DNA of 64,000 nucleotides from NCBI GenBank assembly GCA_021229015.1, contig CM037792.1, positions 41,384,543 to 41,448,542 of the forward strand, given 5' to 3'. The notes under the pieces are model-generated. The model ran no database searches and was not told the DNA's origin. It worked only from the letters and a program-made list of their open reading frames with translations. The DNA comes from Solen grandis (lineage: Eukaryota; Mollusca; Bivalvia; Adapedonta; Solenidae). Position 1 is the stretch's first letter, and each line of letters opens with the position of its first letter. This document shows positions 1 to 12,400 of the stretch, one piece after another. Made by a program: the position numbers and the translations under genes.

Positions 1-1829
1 AATCCTGTTTTACTGATAACAGATAACCATGAGAGCCATATATCTGTAGATGCTATTGACACTGCAAGGGAAAACGGTGTAACTATTTTGACTTTGCCTC
101 CACATACGAGCCATAAGATGCAGCCACTTGACAGAACTGTTTATGGGCCGCTGAAGTCATTCTACAATGCTGCTTGTGATAGCTGGCAACTCTCTCACCC
201 TGGACAGCCAATGTCTATTTATGATGTAGCTGAGAATTTGGGGAAGGCATTTCCACGTGCATTTACACCTGAAAACATTATTTCTGGGTTTCGAGTAACA
301 GGTCTTCACCCTTTTGACAGGAACATCTTCAGAGATGATGAATACCTTGCCTCATTTGTTACTGACAGACCCTGTCCAGCAGAGCCAGCAGTAAGTTAAC
401 TAGTAGATAAATCTCATTAGAATATGATTAATAAATTAATAACATCAAATAACAGTAAATAAATAAATTAATAAATAAATATCTATAAAGAATACATATG
501 AAGAATATATATATGTATTAAAGCATTGCTGACATGACAAAATAATAAATACAATAACTGATGCCACATTAAAACTAAAAAAAACAAAAGTACATGTATG
601 TGCTTAACCTGTTCACAAATTCTTTAAGAACTGATGCTATTTTTTTTTCAGGGAGAACGCATATCTGAGAGCCAGCGGATTGAAAATTGTACTGATGGCC
701 ACATATCTGTTCCAAGTACAAGCAGTTGTGATAAAGAGATTACACCAGTAGACTCCATGCACGTAAGTTTTCAATGCTGAAATGGCATGTATACATCAGT
801 ATTAAAATTGCATAAGTGAAAATGTGAAGCTGTTGTTTTAACTATAATGAAATATTCTTTTTTATTACAGGAATGCTGTACAACTGGTAGTAGTCAGCAA
901 CCTGATCAATGTACTTTGCAAATTTCTGATCAAAGTATGAGAATGAGAACACCAGTTAAAACTAAAGTGAGTGATTTAAGCTTATTCTACAATGATAGTC
1001 AAGTGTGATCTAAATTTAATTTAATTTTCATTAAAGATATTTCTATAGTATATGATATATATATCAGGAGTAAAGGTAAAATAAAAAAAACTAATCACAT
1101 CAAACAACAGTTTATCTCAAACACATTTAGTTTGATTTTGATTATGAATTTATTTATAAATAGGACACGGTTCGGACGACAGTTTCTACAGAGGATAGTA
1201 ACTACTTCTCGCCCGAAGAAGTTCGTCCATATCCAAAAGCAGGAGCAAGGAAAAGTAACACTACTAGAAGAAAAAAGAAGTCTGTAATTCTAACAGATAC
1301 ACCTGTCAGAAAACAGATATGTATGGATATGCTTTCAAAATCTGGTAAAAAATGTAGTACATCAAAGCAAACAACTTCACGCAAATTAACAAAAAAGTCT
1401 TTTTCCTTGAAAGCTGAGCAGTCAGATACAGATTGCAGTGATGACAATATGTCTGAAAGGGATGAATCTGACGTTGATTATATTGAAGATTTTAGCAATG
1501 ATGAATCAAATCAGGTTTATATGAATTTTGATGTGCAAGATATTAAAGAAGGTGACTTTCTTCTTGTTAAATATGACTCAAAAAGTGCAGTAAGATATTT
1601 TGTCGGAAAGGTTGATCAGTTAGTCGATGATATGTTTGAAGTTATATTTCTAGCACGCCAACCAACTAAATCAAAACTCCCATTGTTTGTTCATCCTGAC
1701 AAAGAAGATAAAGACCTCATTGAGTTCAAAGATATAACTATGAAACTTCCAAAACCATCGCCAATTGGAGGCACTGCCCGTGCATCAAAGCAATTTAAGT
1801 TTGATGTGGATTTAAGCAGTTTCTTTTAA
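1..1829 (+). CDS. pogo/Tigger-like DDE transposase, C-terminal part, four exons
   Basis: Seen: four exons, 1-390, 652-762, 871-966 and 1164-1829, join in phase 0 at GT-AG introns (donors GTAAGT, GTAAGT, GTGAGT) and give about 420 residues without a stop or frameshift. Exon 1 carries LLITDNHESH, then LPPHTSHKMQPLDRTVYGPLK, then PGQPMSIYDVAENLGKAF and GFRVTGLHPFDRNIF. Known: in pogo/Tigger/jerky (DDE_1) transposases the first two motifs hold the second and third catalytic Asp. The first Asp and the DNA-binding domain lie before base 1. Exon 4 begins SPEEVRPYPKAGARK with a Lys/Arg-rich run and ILTDTP, a usual tail of this family, then has an acidic Ser-rich stretch and a conserved-looking end (DFLLVKYDSK, about 80 residues). 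AATAAA at 2205 could be its poly(A) signal. Being open across four exons argues for a young copy or a gene kept by the host; I cannot tell which. Confidence 0.85.
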
Positions 1830-2286
1830 GTGGTGAGAGATAGTAAAGTGCATTTGAAAATGCAAACGAAATTCTGACTATGTCATATATATTGTTAGAA
1901 TGAAGAATTTTGTTCATGAATGTGTTTAATTGCTACGTGGATAAGGTGAATAATTCTACTTGCTGTTTATTACTGATTAGGCTTTTTGATTATTAAGTAC
2001 TGAGTGTTACTGTAAGTAAAATATATGTCATTTGCACATGGACATATAATCTGTTCTAAAAATGTCTTTGGAAAGAGTTTCTGTATTTTTCATGTTGGTT
2101 GCATATTATTTTTATAGTTAAGTACAACCTGAAAGCATTTCGTATATCAAATTGGAACCTGTTTGTGTTTTAATGTTTATTTCTTGTAATAATTCTACTT
2201 TTTTAATAAACAGTTTGATAAAGTTTATTCTCTTTAAGGTTTTCTTATTTCCAATGATTTTTAGTTTCAATGAAATTATACATGGT

Positions 2287-2551
2287 GTCCTAGTGTACCC
2301 CAGCATGTCCCACTGTACCATATACAGTGTCCCAGGGTGCCCCAATGTTGGGGTACTCTGGGACATTTTAATGACCGTATACTGGTGCAGATCTCAAAGT
2401 CAACTTAATTATTATAGGCTCAGTCAGATATATATTACATCCAGTATATATTGCTCTTTTCATCCACAAAAGAGATTACAAATCCTAAAGCTATGTTGCT
2501 AAGGAGCCTGAAAAATGTGATTTTTGTCCCAGAGTGCCCCAGTCTCCCCTA
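2287..2551 (+). repeat. Subterminal motif copies and putative 3' terminal repeat of the pogo-like element
   Basis: The motif GTCCCAGAGTGCCCC occurs at 2526-2540 and continues to AGTCTCCCCT, ending at 2550 in a TA dinucleotide (2550-2551), the usual pogo/Tc1-mariner target. The same motif forms an 18-bp-arm hairpin at 2328-2345 / 2348-2365 (16 of 18 positions pair). Looser copies lie at about 2286-2320 (GTCCTAGTGTACCCC, GTCCCACTGTACC). I infer that the element ends at 2550 and that the inner copies are transposase-binding sites. The matching left end lies outside the window. Confidence 0.55.
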
Positions 2552-3612
2552 ATGTTTATCAAAATTGACCAAACAGTGCAAGATGAGATGCCGTTGAAAG
2601 AAATTGTTGACGATGGGCGGACGCCAGGAATCATTGGTCGGTCACACTTGTGAGAAAACAAAACCCAACCACACTAGTGATATTCTACAGAATGTAGATC
2701 TATGTCATCTATGAATACGGCTTACGACAAGGTTGCAGAGTCTGAAGCCTGCGATGATAAACTTCAGTGTCCAAGGATCTGCAATATTTTCTGGCAGTGG
2801 GGAGTGGAGGTAATAGCCTAGCAACAGAACGACCGCTGTCATGGATACCAAGCTAAACGTTGACGTCATCTGCAATATAATTTTCTATATACATTATACT
2901 ATTATATATATAGGGTATGACTAAAACACGAAAGGAACGAAAGGAACTTATTAAAATGGTATTTTCAAGAGAAAATTGTTAATAGTCATGTTTTTATTGT
3001 GGATTGTTAAAATACTAAATAATATTTATAAAATTCACAAACTTTAAGTCCAGTATATAAAAAAAATTCCGGGGCTCAGCGCGACATGATATTTTTGTAC
3101 TGGTTGTCTGTGACGCCTCTGCGCCTCCTGTCAAAACCATCTAAAACTGTGTGGAAATCGGAATCGCTGATTTGATATTCTTTTCGCCAATAACACCTGA
3201 TACGCCTATTACCGTGTCGTATATTGATTATATTGAAGCTAACAATTGTTTTTTATGTCCAAAACATTAATTTAACACTTACTTTTAAAAGAAATCAAAC
3301 CTTTTAAAGAACAGCCAATTTCCGATTAAGCCACGCCTTCTGCTTGCTGTAAACCAATCACGCACGCGCACTCCAAACGGTGTAGGTATAGAATAATGCC
3401 AGTCAAGGATAGCGTCCCTCTCTCTCATCATTTCTTTTCTGATCAGCCAGCTGACGAAATCACCAAGAATGCTTTGAAGCATGAATACATTCATTTATTT
3501 TCTTATATGGCTGGGTTATTTTTTTTCCATTAACTAAAGCGCTTTCTCGCGTTCTCTCTCTCTCTCTCTCCTAAGAAAAGGATAAAACTTACGTGAAATT
3601 TCCTTTCTAACA
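2552..3612. other. No gene recognised between the pogo-like element and the first gap
   Basis: AT-rich sequence with a few GC-richer patches (2590-2870, 3060-3200, 3320-3420) and a CT dinucleotide run just before the gap (about 3553-3573). I see no open frame with splice sites and no family motif. Confidence 0.5.
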
Positions 3613-3712
3613 NNNNNNNNNNNNNNNNNNNNNNNNNNNNNNNNNNNNNNNNNNNNNNNNNNNNNNNNNNNNNNNNNNNNNNNNNNNNNNNNNNNNNNNN
3701 NNNNNNNNNNNN
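3613..3712. other. Assembly gap of 100 N
   Basis: Exactly 100 N, the conventional placeholder for a scaffold gap of unknown size. Features on either side need not be neighbours in the genome. Confidence 0.99.
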
Positions 3713-3950
3713 AGATTTATTGAAATTTGGTTTTTTGATATTTTTTGTTTACAACATTGGAATAGATTATGCAATGAAATGATGATTTCCAGTGAAAATT
3801 GTGCCATGAATGATTTACATTATTTTGTCCTTATTTGTCTTGTATAATATAGTATAATTTTGGCAAAATGATTATTCTTCATGATTCCTCCAATGATAGA
3901 GTATGAATTTTAGTCTGAATAAATAGATTATATCGTTCAGGTTTTTTTTT

Positions 3951-4440
3951 TTAGCTCACCTGAGCACGTAGTGCTCAGGATGAGCTATTAGGATCATTGA
4001 ATGTCCGTCCGTCCGTGTTTACATTTGGGGTCAATGTGGTAAAATTTGGGTCTAGACGTCCCTTATGTGGTACTTTTAGAGCTATGTGGTATATCACATG
4101 AATGATTTATTCTTTTTGTGTTTAAAATACTGTTATGTGGTATCTAGAATCATTTGCAAGAAAGTATCGCATAAGTCACAGACAAAATTTAAGGCGTGAA
4201 CTCGTCCTTGTCCTAAAAATATACGGATTGAAGGGAAGTAACTCCGGAGGCCTTAAAACGTGTGTTTTGTACATCACAACATCTCAGTCATCTCTTGGCT
4301 CGTATACCCTTTACGGCAACTATCGAGGGTTCCAAAATAAACCGGAAGTCTGTATAGTTTTGCGCGCGTTCGTCGACGAAGTCATCGGCAAAGATCAAAT
4401 GTTTTTAGGGAGATTTATATGAAAGAAATAATCATTTTGA
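3951..4440 (-). mobile_element. Helitron/Helentron-like repeat, 3' end at 3951
   Basis: The left edge TTAGCTCACCTGAGCACGTAGTGCTCAGGATGAGCT, read on the minus strand, is a hairpin (GAGCAC/GTGCTC) followed a few bases later by CTAA in a T-rich target. It is followed on the plus strand by GTCCGTCCGTCCG, the complement of the GGAC-rich tail seen in related elements at 22720-22796 and 24326-24420. The far end was not found; a GC-richer patch near 4360-4390 may still belong to it. Confidence 0.5.
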
Positions 4441-5317
4441 TTTCGTCAAATTTCTGATATTTATACTCTCATCTCGAGTTAGTCAAAACGAGATTATTTG
4501 AGACAAAACTATGTGTCCCATGTCACCCATGTGTGCAGAATATCGGATTGAATTTTACTAGAATCCTTAAACTATGGAGGATAGTTTGACACTTTTGACC
4601 TTAATTTTGGCTATAAATTTTGTAAGTACATCAGTCATCAATTTAGGGGTTATTTTAATGGCAATATACTTTAGACAGGGGAAATTTTTTTTTCAGAAGG
4701 TGGAATCAGGATTTACAGTGAGGTAAGATTATATCATGGAGAGACACTCGTCATAAAGCAGTATGACATCTGCTATTTTTCTGTAGAGGTCAAGAAATGA
4801 CCCACTTGTGATATGAATGCACCTCTGAATCTGCTTATCAAAACATGCACTGGTGCAATTTGTTTAAAATTAAAAAAATAATAATAATTGGATTTAATTA
4901 TCCAATTATAACAATTCTTAGAGCGGTTTACTAGGTGACAAAATTAATTAACTTCATTTAATCCAATCAATGGCTTGCACCTTTAAGGTAAGGCAGTTAC
5001 TGTTATTGGATTATCGTGTCACACAATTTGGTGTATTGGTATGACAAACGACCTTTGAATGGTTGACCGACAAAGAAAATCTTTGCATATCTACTAATTT
5101 GTGTGAATTTTTGCCATTGGATACACTCATGTCCAATCAGAAATTTAATAAGATAAAACTTATTTGATTGGATATGTTCTATTCCGTTTACTGTATAAAT
5201 AAAAGCCTTGTTAAACAGGGAATGTAGAGTTAGTGGAATAAAGTGAAATTCCTTATTGGACTCTTTTAGGATTAAAGTTAAAATAAATGTAAAAAATGGA
5301 TTATATATAGTGTTAAA
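4441..5317. other. No gene recognised upstream of the PHD/FLYWCH exons
   Basis: AT-rich DNA with no supported exon. As the first coding exon of the PHD protein starts at 5318, its promoter and any 5' transposon end should lie here, but I could not identify terminal repeats. Confidence 0.4.
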
Positions 5318-6432
5318 ATGGAGTTGTGTAGGTCGTGTGATAGGCCTGTAACTGGAAGGCAACACGCGCTGCAATGTGATGCATGTGATCGGTGGCAGCA
5401 TCGACTCTGTGAAACAGGTAAGTTTTTTTTTAACATATAGTTTATTGGCATTAAATATTTACAATATCTCTAGCAATACAAGATGCAACACATCAAATAA
5501 TTTACCATGACAAGAAAACTTTCATCATAATGTTCACATATCTGCTATTTATAAAAAATATCTTAAGCCTTATGTTATGTTATTCACGGTAGTTGATTGA
5601 AGTAAAAGTGTGTTGATTGCCCTTGATTATATCAGGCGTTCACAGCATGATACCATGCAAATTAAGTGTGCATGATTAAGGTGTATGATTGTTTGACAGG
5701 TATCAGCCTTTCAGAGTACCGACAGATCAGCAAGGGAAGCTGGATGTAGCCTTCCACTGTGTCACGTGCAAAGTCAATCATCATCAAGTAAGTATAGCTG
5801 AAAAAGTTTTTACAATGGTTACTTTTAATTTAAATAAGGTGTTGCATTAAAAAGGCATCGACAGTAAAAATATAAATATTGTGAAATAGGAGTTGCAATG
5901 AACAGGCATTGATAATAATAAAGTAGGTAATTAACCCTGTCTGTAGGACTTAATGTATAATGTTTAACATTGTTGCACGTCGTTTTTTTTATTTTGTTTC
6001 AGACGGAACAGATGTACAGCATGATGCCATTGATGCAGAGACAGAGCCTGACGTACAGCCTGGACTATGGAGGACGAGACTGAGCCAGTAGTTATCCGCC
6101 TTCCCGACATGTCTCCGTTATCATCTCCCGTTCGCCAACTGGATGCAACCTACACATTATCGAGGTCGATACTGCAGGTGACGAGGCCCTCGACCACACC
6201 GACATCCTGGAAGCAGACGACACAGTGCCAAATATCATCGTAGACAAGTCGTTCAACATCAGAGATAGAGTCTTCAGCCACCCAGAGAATCGGCGATGAG
6301 TCTCTACAAGATACTACACTTGACGATGAGTTTCCAGAAGACGTGCCAGAGACGTATGAGGTCGTTGAAGGTGGCAGTACCAGAGGAGGCAAGAAATTAG
6401 TGAGCAGCCACGGATATAGTTACACTGTTAAG
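5318..6432 (+). pseudogene. Degenerate PHD-like zinc finger plus FLYWCH protein of a Mutator-like element
   Basis: Three exon-like blocks with good splice sites. Block 5318-5417 starts with ATG and encodes a Cys-rich start (MELCRSCDRPVTGRQH.., then CDACDRWQHRLC), ending at GTAAGT. Block 5700-5787 begins GISLSEYRQISKG and continues as LDVAFHCVTC only after a frame change near 5744; unshifted, it hits TAG. Block 6003-6432 is acidic and frame-broken, ending YEVVEGGSTRGG..LVSSHGYSYTVK before GTAAGA, which matches the start of a FLYWCH domain. Known: PHD-like fingers followed by FLYWCH and an MULE-type transposase occur in Mutator-like elements of invertebrates. The transposase core is not seen downstream, where the homopolymer-rich zone begins. 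Either the element is dead or the consensus sequence has errors here. Confidence 0.6.
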
Positions 6433-7985
6433 GTAAGAGACTGATACGGCAATATTTTATAAAATGCAGACGAAAAGTATGATATAATTTCAAATTAATA
6501 ATTAGTATTTATTAAATATTAATTACCCATGTTATTATAAATTCCTTATTTTTTTCTGATGATACTTGGCCAGGTTATTTTCTTTTTTTTTTTTTCAATT
6601 TATATAAATATTTGTTGTTGCTCCTTGTGCGCATGCGTCGTGCAACTAACAGCTGATTTTTTTCCCCTTTTAGACGTAAAACAACTAAATTAAATTATTT
6701 TTCTTTCAGGGACAGTTCTACTGCTGAAGAAGGGTTTAAGTATTTTTTGAAATTTGTTTCATTGATCTTTTTCGTTTTTTTTGCAGATTAAAAAGAAATT
6801 ACAAATTTTTTCTTGCTTTTATTTTGACCTTGACCTTTGTCCCGAACGCGCCATTTTTGTTTTGAAAAAAAAATGATTAAGGTTTGTTTTTCCTCTGTCA
6901 TTACGCTTTCTATTTTTTGTTTTCAGACAGAGCAACTTCAACCCCTGTTATAAACCCCGTGGCATTTAAGACCCCAAAATTTTAAACCTACGGAACGTAT
7001 CCCTGTGCTTTTTTACTAAATCTACCCGGGGGTCAATCCCAAACATAAAGTTCCAAAAATGTTCTCTAACTTTCTGTGCTTTTTTTCTGTCATTTCTTCA
7101 GATGTTGAAAAAAATCCAGGACCTGTTTTCCCCCTGGGGGTTTTTTGTGGAATGAAGTGTTTGACGATGACAACCCCATTGAATGTGATGCTTTTTTTAA
7201 AAAGGGTTCCCACATAAAAGCCAGGACATTATAATGAAACTTTTTTTTGTTTGCAGCTCGTGATGTTTCGTTCTCCGGCCCTGCATATTTGTGAGCTCAA
7301 ATTTTTCAAAACATTCAATTGTCTCTTTCTCTTTGTCATTGCGAATAGCTACGTTCATGAGCGCCAGATTGACCAGCCTACACACAAAACTTAAACTCCA
7401 GTTAAATAAGACCCCCAGAAGAAAAACTAGAAATAAAATGTAAACTTTTTTCCTTCACAGCTAAAAGTTATCTCTGTAAATTGTCGGGCCCATCGAAAAA
7501 AAAAAGCAAAATTTATTGGCTGATTGATCACCACCAACTGATAAAAATTGTAGGTACTGATTTTGGGTTTAAATAAAAATATAAAGACTGTGAATTTTTT
7601 TTCAGATCAAAAGGAAGGAACAACAAGACGAGGGCGGCTTTTCAAAAAATGAAAAATCACTAAAAAAACAAATTAAACTGTCTTATAATAAAAATTGAAT
7701 ATATTTTGGCCTGGAAAAACATGACGACAAAGAAAGAACAGCTTTAATTAAAAAAAAATTTTTCAGCTATCAAAACCCAAGCGGGATGCAACAGGCTTTC
7801 CCCCCCTATTTGACAAAATTTCAGGTTCCATCAAATCAGAAAAGTAAAAAAAGCAGATTTTTGAAAGACGTTTCAGCATTTTCACTCAGATGAACCTATC
7901 TCACTTCTCAATCTTGTTCGCAGCTATTCGAAATATTATACAAAAGTTTTTTCTTTTTCGGAAGTCCCCAATCTCCCTGAAGTTC
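6433..7985. other. Homopolymer-rich sequence with no readable gene
   Basis: From about 6580 the sequence becomes dense in runs of A, T, C and G. Short pieces look like remnants of the element whose reverse transcriptase follows (for instance DQMNLSHFSILFAAIR near 7890, once frames are ignored), but no continuous frame survives. Confidence 0.4.
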
Positions 7986-9450
7986 CCATAAAATCAGTGG
8001 GGGGAAAAAAACTATATCAAATTTAAGCCAGATAAAGGCTGGACCAACAACATCAAACCATTTTTTTTAAAAAAATTTTTGTCACAATCTCCCCAATCTT
8101 GAATACTTTTCCAAAAGTCTTTGTAAGGTACCCCCCCCAAGGGTATGGACATCTGCAAACGTGACCCCCCTATTCAAAAAAGGAAACAAGAAGTCCAGAA
8201 AAATTATAGCCCAAATATCTTTAACATTTTTTTTGAAGGTGTTGAACATATTGTGCTTCAAATTTAAAAAGCACTTCAATAAGCATGATATACTTTATGA
8301 CTTACACAGGTTTCAAAAAAAAAACTTTCCTGTAAAACAACTCCTGCAATTACTGCCCAACTAGCAGAAATCTTGTTAAGGACAACAGATGATTTAGTTT
8401 TTTTAGATTTTAGTAAAGTTTTTGAAAAGGTCAGCCCTTAAAAGTTATTGTACAAATTACAGGAACATGGAGTCAATAATTCCCCCTGTTGTGGAAAAAA
8501 TCTTTTTCAAGGCAAACACAAAAATCGTTTTGGAGGGGGGATGCTCATCAAGTCCCGTAACATCAGGGTACTAGGGATGTACTTCCCCCATTTTTTTTGT
8601 TATATAAAAGATTTCCAGATACCAAAACTTCTAAGTTTTTTTTGCAGTGCACTGCCGTTTCCCTAGCTATAAACAAAAGCAGGACTGTATTACACTTCAG
8701 AAGCCCTGACAAGCTGGTGCAGGGGGAAAAGAAATGGAAAGGGAAATTTTAAATCCGTAAATGCATTGTTTTAAATATTAAAAAAAGAAAAAAGCATTTC
8801 TTTTTGATTACAGATTACAGGACAAGTTTTAGAAACAGTGGATAATGCCAAATATTTGGAGTTACAATATAAAAAGATCTTTTGGGAAATAAACAATTGA
8901 AACTTACTTTTCGCTAAAAAAATTCTTGGTTTTCTCCACAAAACATCCAGACAAAAGAATAAGAATTTAGAGAAGCAGTTTAAAAAGCTTTGGTTAGACC
9001 TCAAGTAGATATGCCTTACAGTCTGGGTCCTCTACCCCAGAAATATAGAAAAAATAGAAAAAGTACAAGCAGAGCAGCCGATGGGTTAATAATAACTTCT
9101 TATTACACAGGTCCCCAGCATGCAGAAGAACTTGTGGAAAACCCCTTTCAGTACAGACGTGATGTCCCAATTTCTTTTTTTTAAAAAATAGTAAAAAACC
9201 CTTTTTGCGCCCCATTCCTGCATATTTTGAAAAGCCCAGCGGGATACCCCGCCATTACACTTTTTACTTACAGGAAAATTCAACCCCCATGTACTTTAAA
9301 TTTTCCCTTTTTTTCCTTAACAGGGATACTTTGAAAAGCTTACCAGAATATGTCTCACAAAAGATCTTTTAGCATTTAAAAAAAAGCCCCCTTTCATTTC
9401 AGTAGAACCGCCTGAATCAAAAAAAAGATGTTTTTACCAATTTAAACCAA
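7986..9450 (+). pseudogene. Non-LTR retrotransposon reverse transcriptase (CR1/jockey-like), frame-broken
   Basis: Following the protein across frames gives, in order: FKPDKGWTNNI near 8020; VTPLFKKGNKKSRK at 8159; HDILYDLHRFQKK at 8280; a core block FLDFSKVFEKV at 8400-8430 with the motif-A Asp; KLQEHGVNNS; a damaged GVPQGTVLGP block at 8555-8580; a damaged FADD block near 8640, where both Asp are lost; ETVDNAKYLE at 8830; ILGFLHKTSRQKN at 8920; MVRPQVDMPYSL at 8990; then EKVQAEQ. This is the standard order of fingers, palm and thumb in jockey/CR1 reverse transcriptases. At least ten frame changes are needed, mostly at homopolymer runs. No endonuclease domain was recognised upstream. It may be an old fragment, or a younger copy spoiled by sequencing error. 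Confidence 0.75.
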
Positions 9451-12400
9451 ATATTCACCTTTTTTTCAAAATTTTCTCCCCCCTAAAAAATTTTTTTTTT
9501 AACATTTTATCCTTGCACAGACAGCACCGCCAGTAATCCCAAAAAGGGGAGTTTTGCGTATATATAGATAGTGATAGATGCCCCTAGGGAACGGACTTTG
9601 GAGGCAGCATACGAGGAAACAACCAAATGCCCGGCCAGCGTAAAACAGTTGGGAGATATTTTTTACATCAGTTCGGTTTTCACTTCATCCCGACCCCAGC
9701 GCGGAAAAGAAAGAAAAGATCTCGTGAAGGATTAAGAAACAAAAAAAAATAATGATTTATGAAAATAAAAGAAAGAAATTTAGTAAATTTTTTAAAAAAA
9801 AATTTTCCTATTTTTAAAAAATAAAAAAAATCGATTTGCAAAAAATACATTTAAATCTTTTAACGGGGTATAGAATTGTGACTTAAAAAAATATGTTTCA
9901 GGTAAGAAGTTTGCGCGGGACATGTTTTTAAGTGGGGGGGGAAAAATTTAGAGTCTGTGACGAATATGGTGTGCAATGCGAGGGTCTATCCCCCAAACCG
10001 GTAAATCTGACAAAGCTGCAAACAGACACCGACAGAACTTAAAAAAAAAGGGACCAAATGACATTGACTTCGAAGTAATATTTCCTTAAAATAGTATCAA
10101 TCAATATTTTTTTAAATGAAACCCAAATCTGAAAAAAAAAACATACCACACAAATTATATTCCCAAAAGTATTATAAATTTATATTAATTATATTTTTAA
10201 AACATAATCAAATTTTCTTAAAAATGCTAAAATAAATGCAAGAACGCAATCACATTTTTTTTTTTATTTTTTTCAGCTCGACAGGACTTCATAGGCCAAA
10301 CTTCGTCGTAGACGATTAAAGATGGAGGGTCCCCGCCAATCTTAGGGCCCCCAAACAGCGAAACATTCCCAAGAGAAAAGGAAATGGGGCAAAACAACAA
10401 AAATTAACCTTTAATAACAAATCGTATCTAAAACTTTTTTACTTCAAAGAAAATCAAAAAATATTTTTAAAATAAAAAATAGAAATATATGACACTTAAA
10501 CTAATTCCCTTTTTTTGAAAACATTTGGGCAAAATGACTCCCCTTTTTCACTTATTTTTTGGACAAAATGTATTTGGACGAAATGCCCATCACCCATTTT
10601 TCTTCTTTTGTGGTTTTATAGAACAGCCCAATTTCCCAAAAGTGCATTAATCTTTATGAAATTCTAAGAATAAGCTTTTTTAACCCCCCAGATTGAAAAA
10701 TTATCCATTACACCATTAAGCCATTTTTCTTTTTTAAAAGGTTGGGAAAAAGAAAGAGAGAAACAAAGGCAAAACCGGGAAAACGAAGAGATTCAAAAAG
10801 GGTTTTTGTTCTTTTGAAAAGTTTTGGGCCAGTGAGGAAAAAAAACATGGACCCTAAAACAGCTGTCTTACAGTATACTGCGAAGTGATGACGTTTAAAG
10901 TTGAGGTTTTTATCTAGCCCATTTTTTTTTTTTATTTAAAAAAAAATGTTTATTCTTTTTTTCTTCTTTTTTTCCTTTTTTTTTGATGTGTATTGGATTT
11001 TGAAGCCTCGGAATGAAGTTTGGAGCAGCACTTTTCTCGAGACAGTCCAAAAAATGACAAAAATTTTTTAAAAAACCACCATGACTGCATTTTCACCAAA
11101 AAAAAAAACAAAAAATTTCCCTTACTAATAAGTAAACAGTCTGAAAAAAAACAAAAAAAACAAAAATTTTGAACAAAAGTGACTCATAACTTTAAAGGGG
11201 ATGTTTCACGTGCAAAAATGAGGGGAAAAAAAATCTTAATTTTAAAAAAAATAAAGAGGAATTTGTGCAGGCATGGAATTTTGATTTTTTGATATAAAAA
11301 AAATCCCCAATTTGTCCTTAGTATTCACAGATTTTATCCTAAAAATTTTAACCCTTTAAGCCCGAAGTAGATTTCTAAAAAGATTGCAAAAAAAATATCC
11401 CCATTCATACCTGTGTTCCATTTATCTCATGTACACTGTTAACTTTTTATCTTGAATGGTTTTGCCAAATTGGGCTGCACCGATTTTGTAAATTTTTTGT
11501 GCAAATGTCACTTTCGGGGAATATAAAGCCTTGTGTCAAGGCCCTCATGGTCAGTTATTTGTAAAAAAAAGGTTTAAAGCTCTTCCGCTGCACCAAGTGT
11601 TCTTGTAATCTTGTTATATTCCCCAAATCTGCAATACAATACGTGATTATTCTAATATAACCGGCCCACCCCTTAGTCTGGAAATATTGGTATGTTTTTT
11701 TATGCTTAGGCTTAAAAATTAAAGTGGATTCCTGGCATATGTTAGGCTTAAATAACTATGAAATAAACTAAAAAAATAAAGCATTTTCATATTTTAATGA
11801 TAAATTTTTATTGCACCGGCACAGCCCCTTTTAAAGAAGGTTTATATAGACCTTTGGGGCATCCCATGGATGTGAAAAAGGGTGCACAGAATCAGACAAA
11901 ATTGGAGAGGGTTGACGTTGAAAGATTTTGTTTATAAAAGATTTAAGGCTTTTTTGAAATATCGAGGAAAGGGAATTTCTTTAAAAATGGTTCAAAAAGT
12001 GAGTTTTTGCTTAAAATGAATTTTAAATCTGTTAATAAGATGGACATTGGGGATACAGACCTGTCTTTTATTTTTATTGAAGAAAATTTCTTGACAGAAA
12101 AAAAATTTCAAATCGCGGAAAAAACCTCAATGTCTAATGAAAAAAAGCTTTTTTGCTTTTTTGTAAGATGAAATCTAATTAAATGACCAGATGTTTTTTT
12201 TTTGGGTATTCTATTTTTTTTAATTTTTGGGGAAAGGTCACTTGCTTTTAATGTTTTTGGCCAATTTTTTTTAAAATTGACAGAAAATTTGTGTTTAAAG
12301 CTTATCAAATTTGAACCCGGTGGCCATGGGTGGGGCAAAAAAATAAATTTATATGTTTTATAGAAAAAAAATATCTAGGACTAATTTTTTGGGCCCTTTC

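Noticed and set aside
8990..9283. Several overlapping minus-strand frames
   Set aside because: Shadows of the plus-strand reverse transcriptase thumb region.
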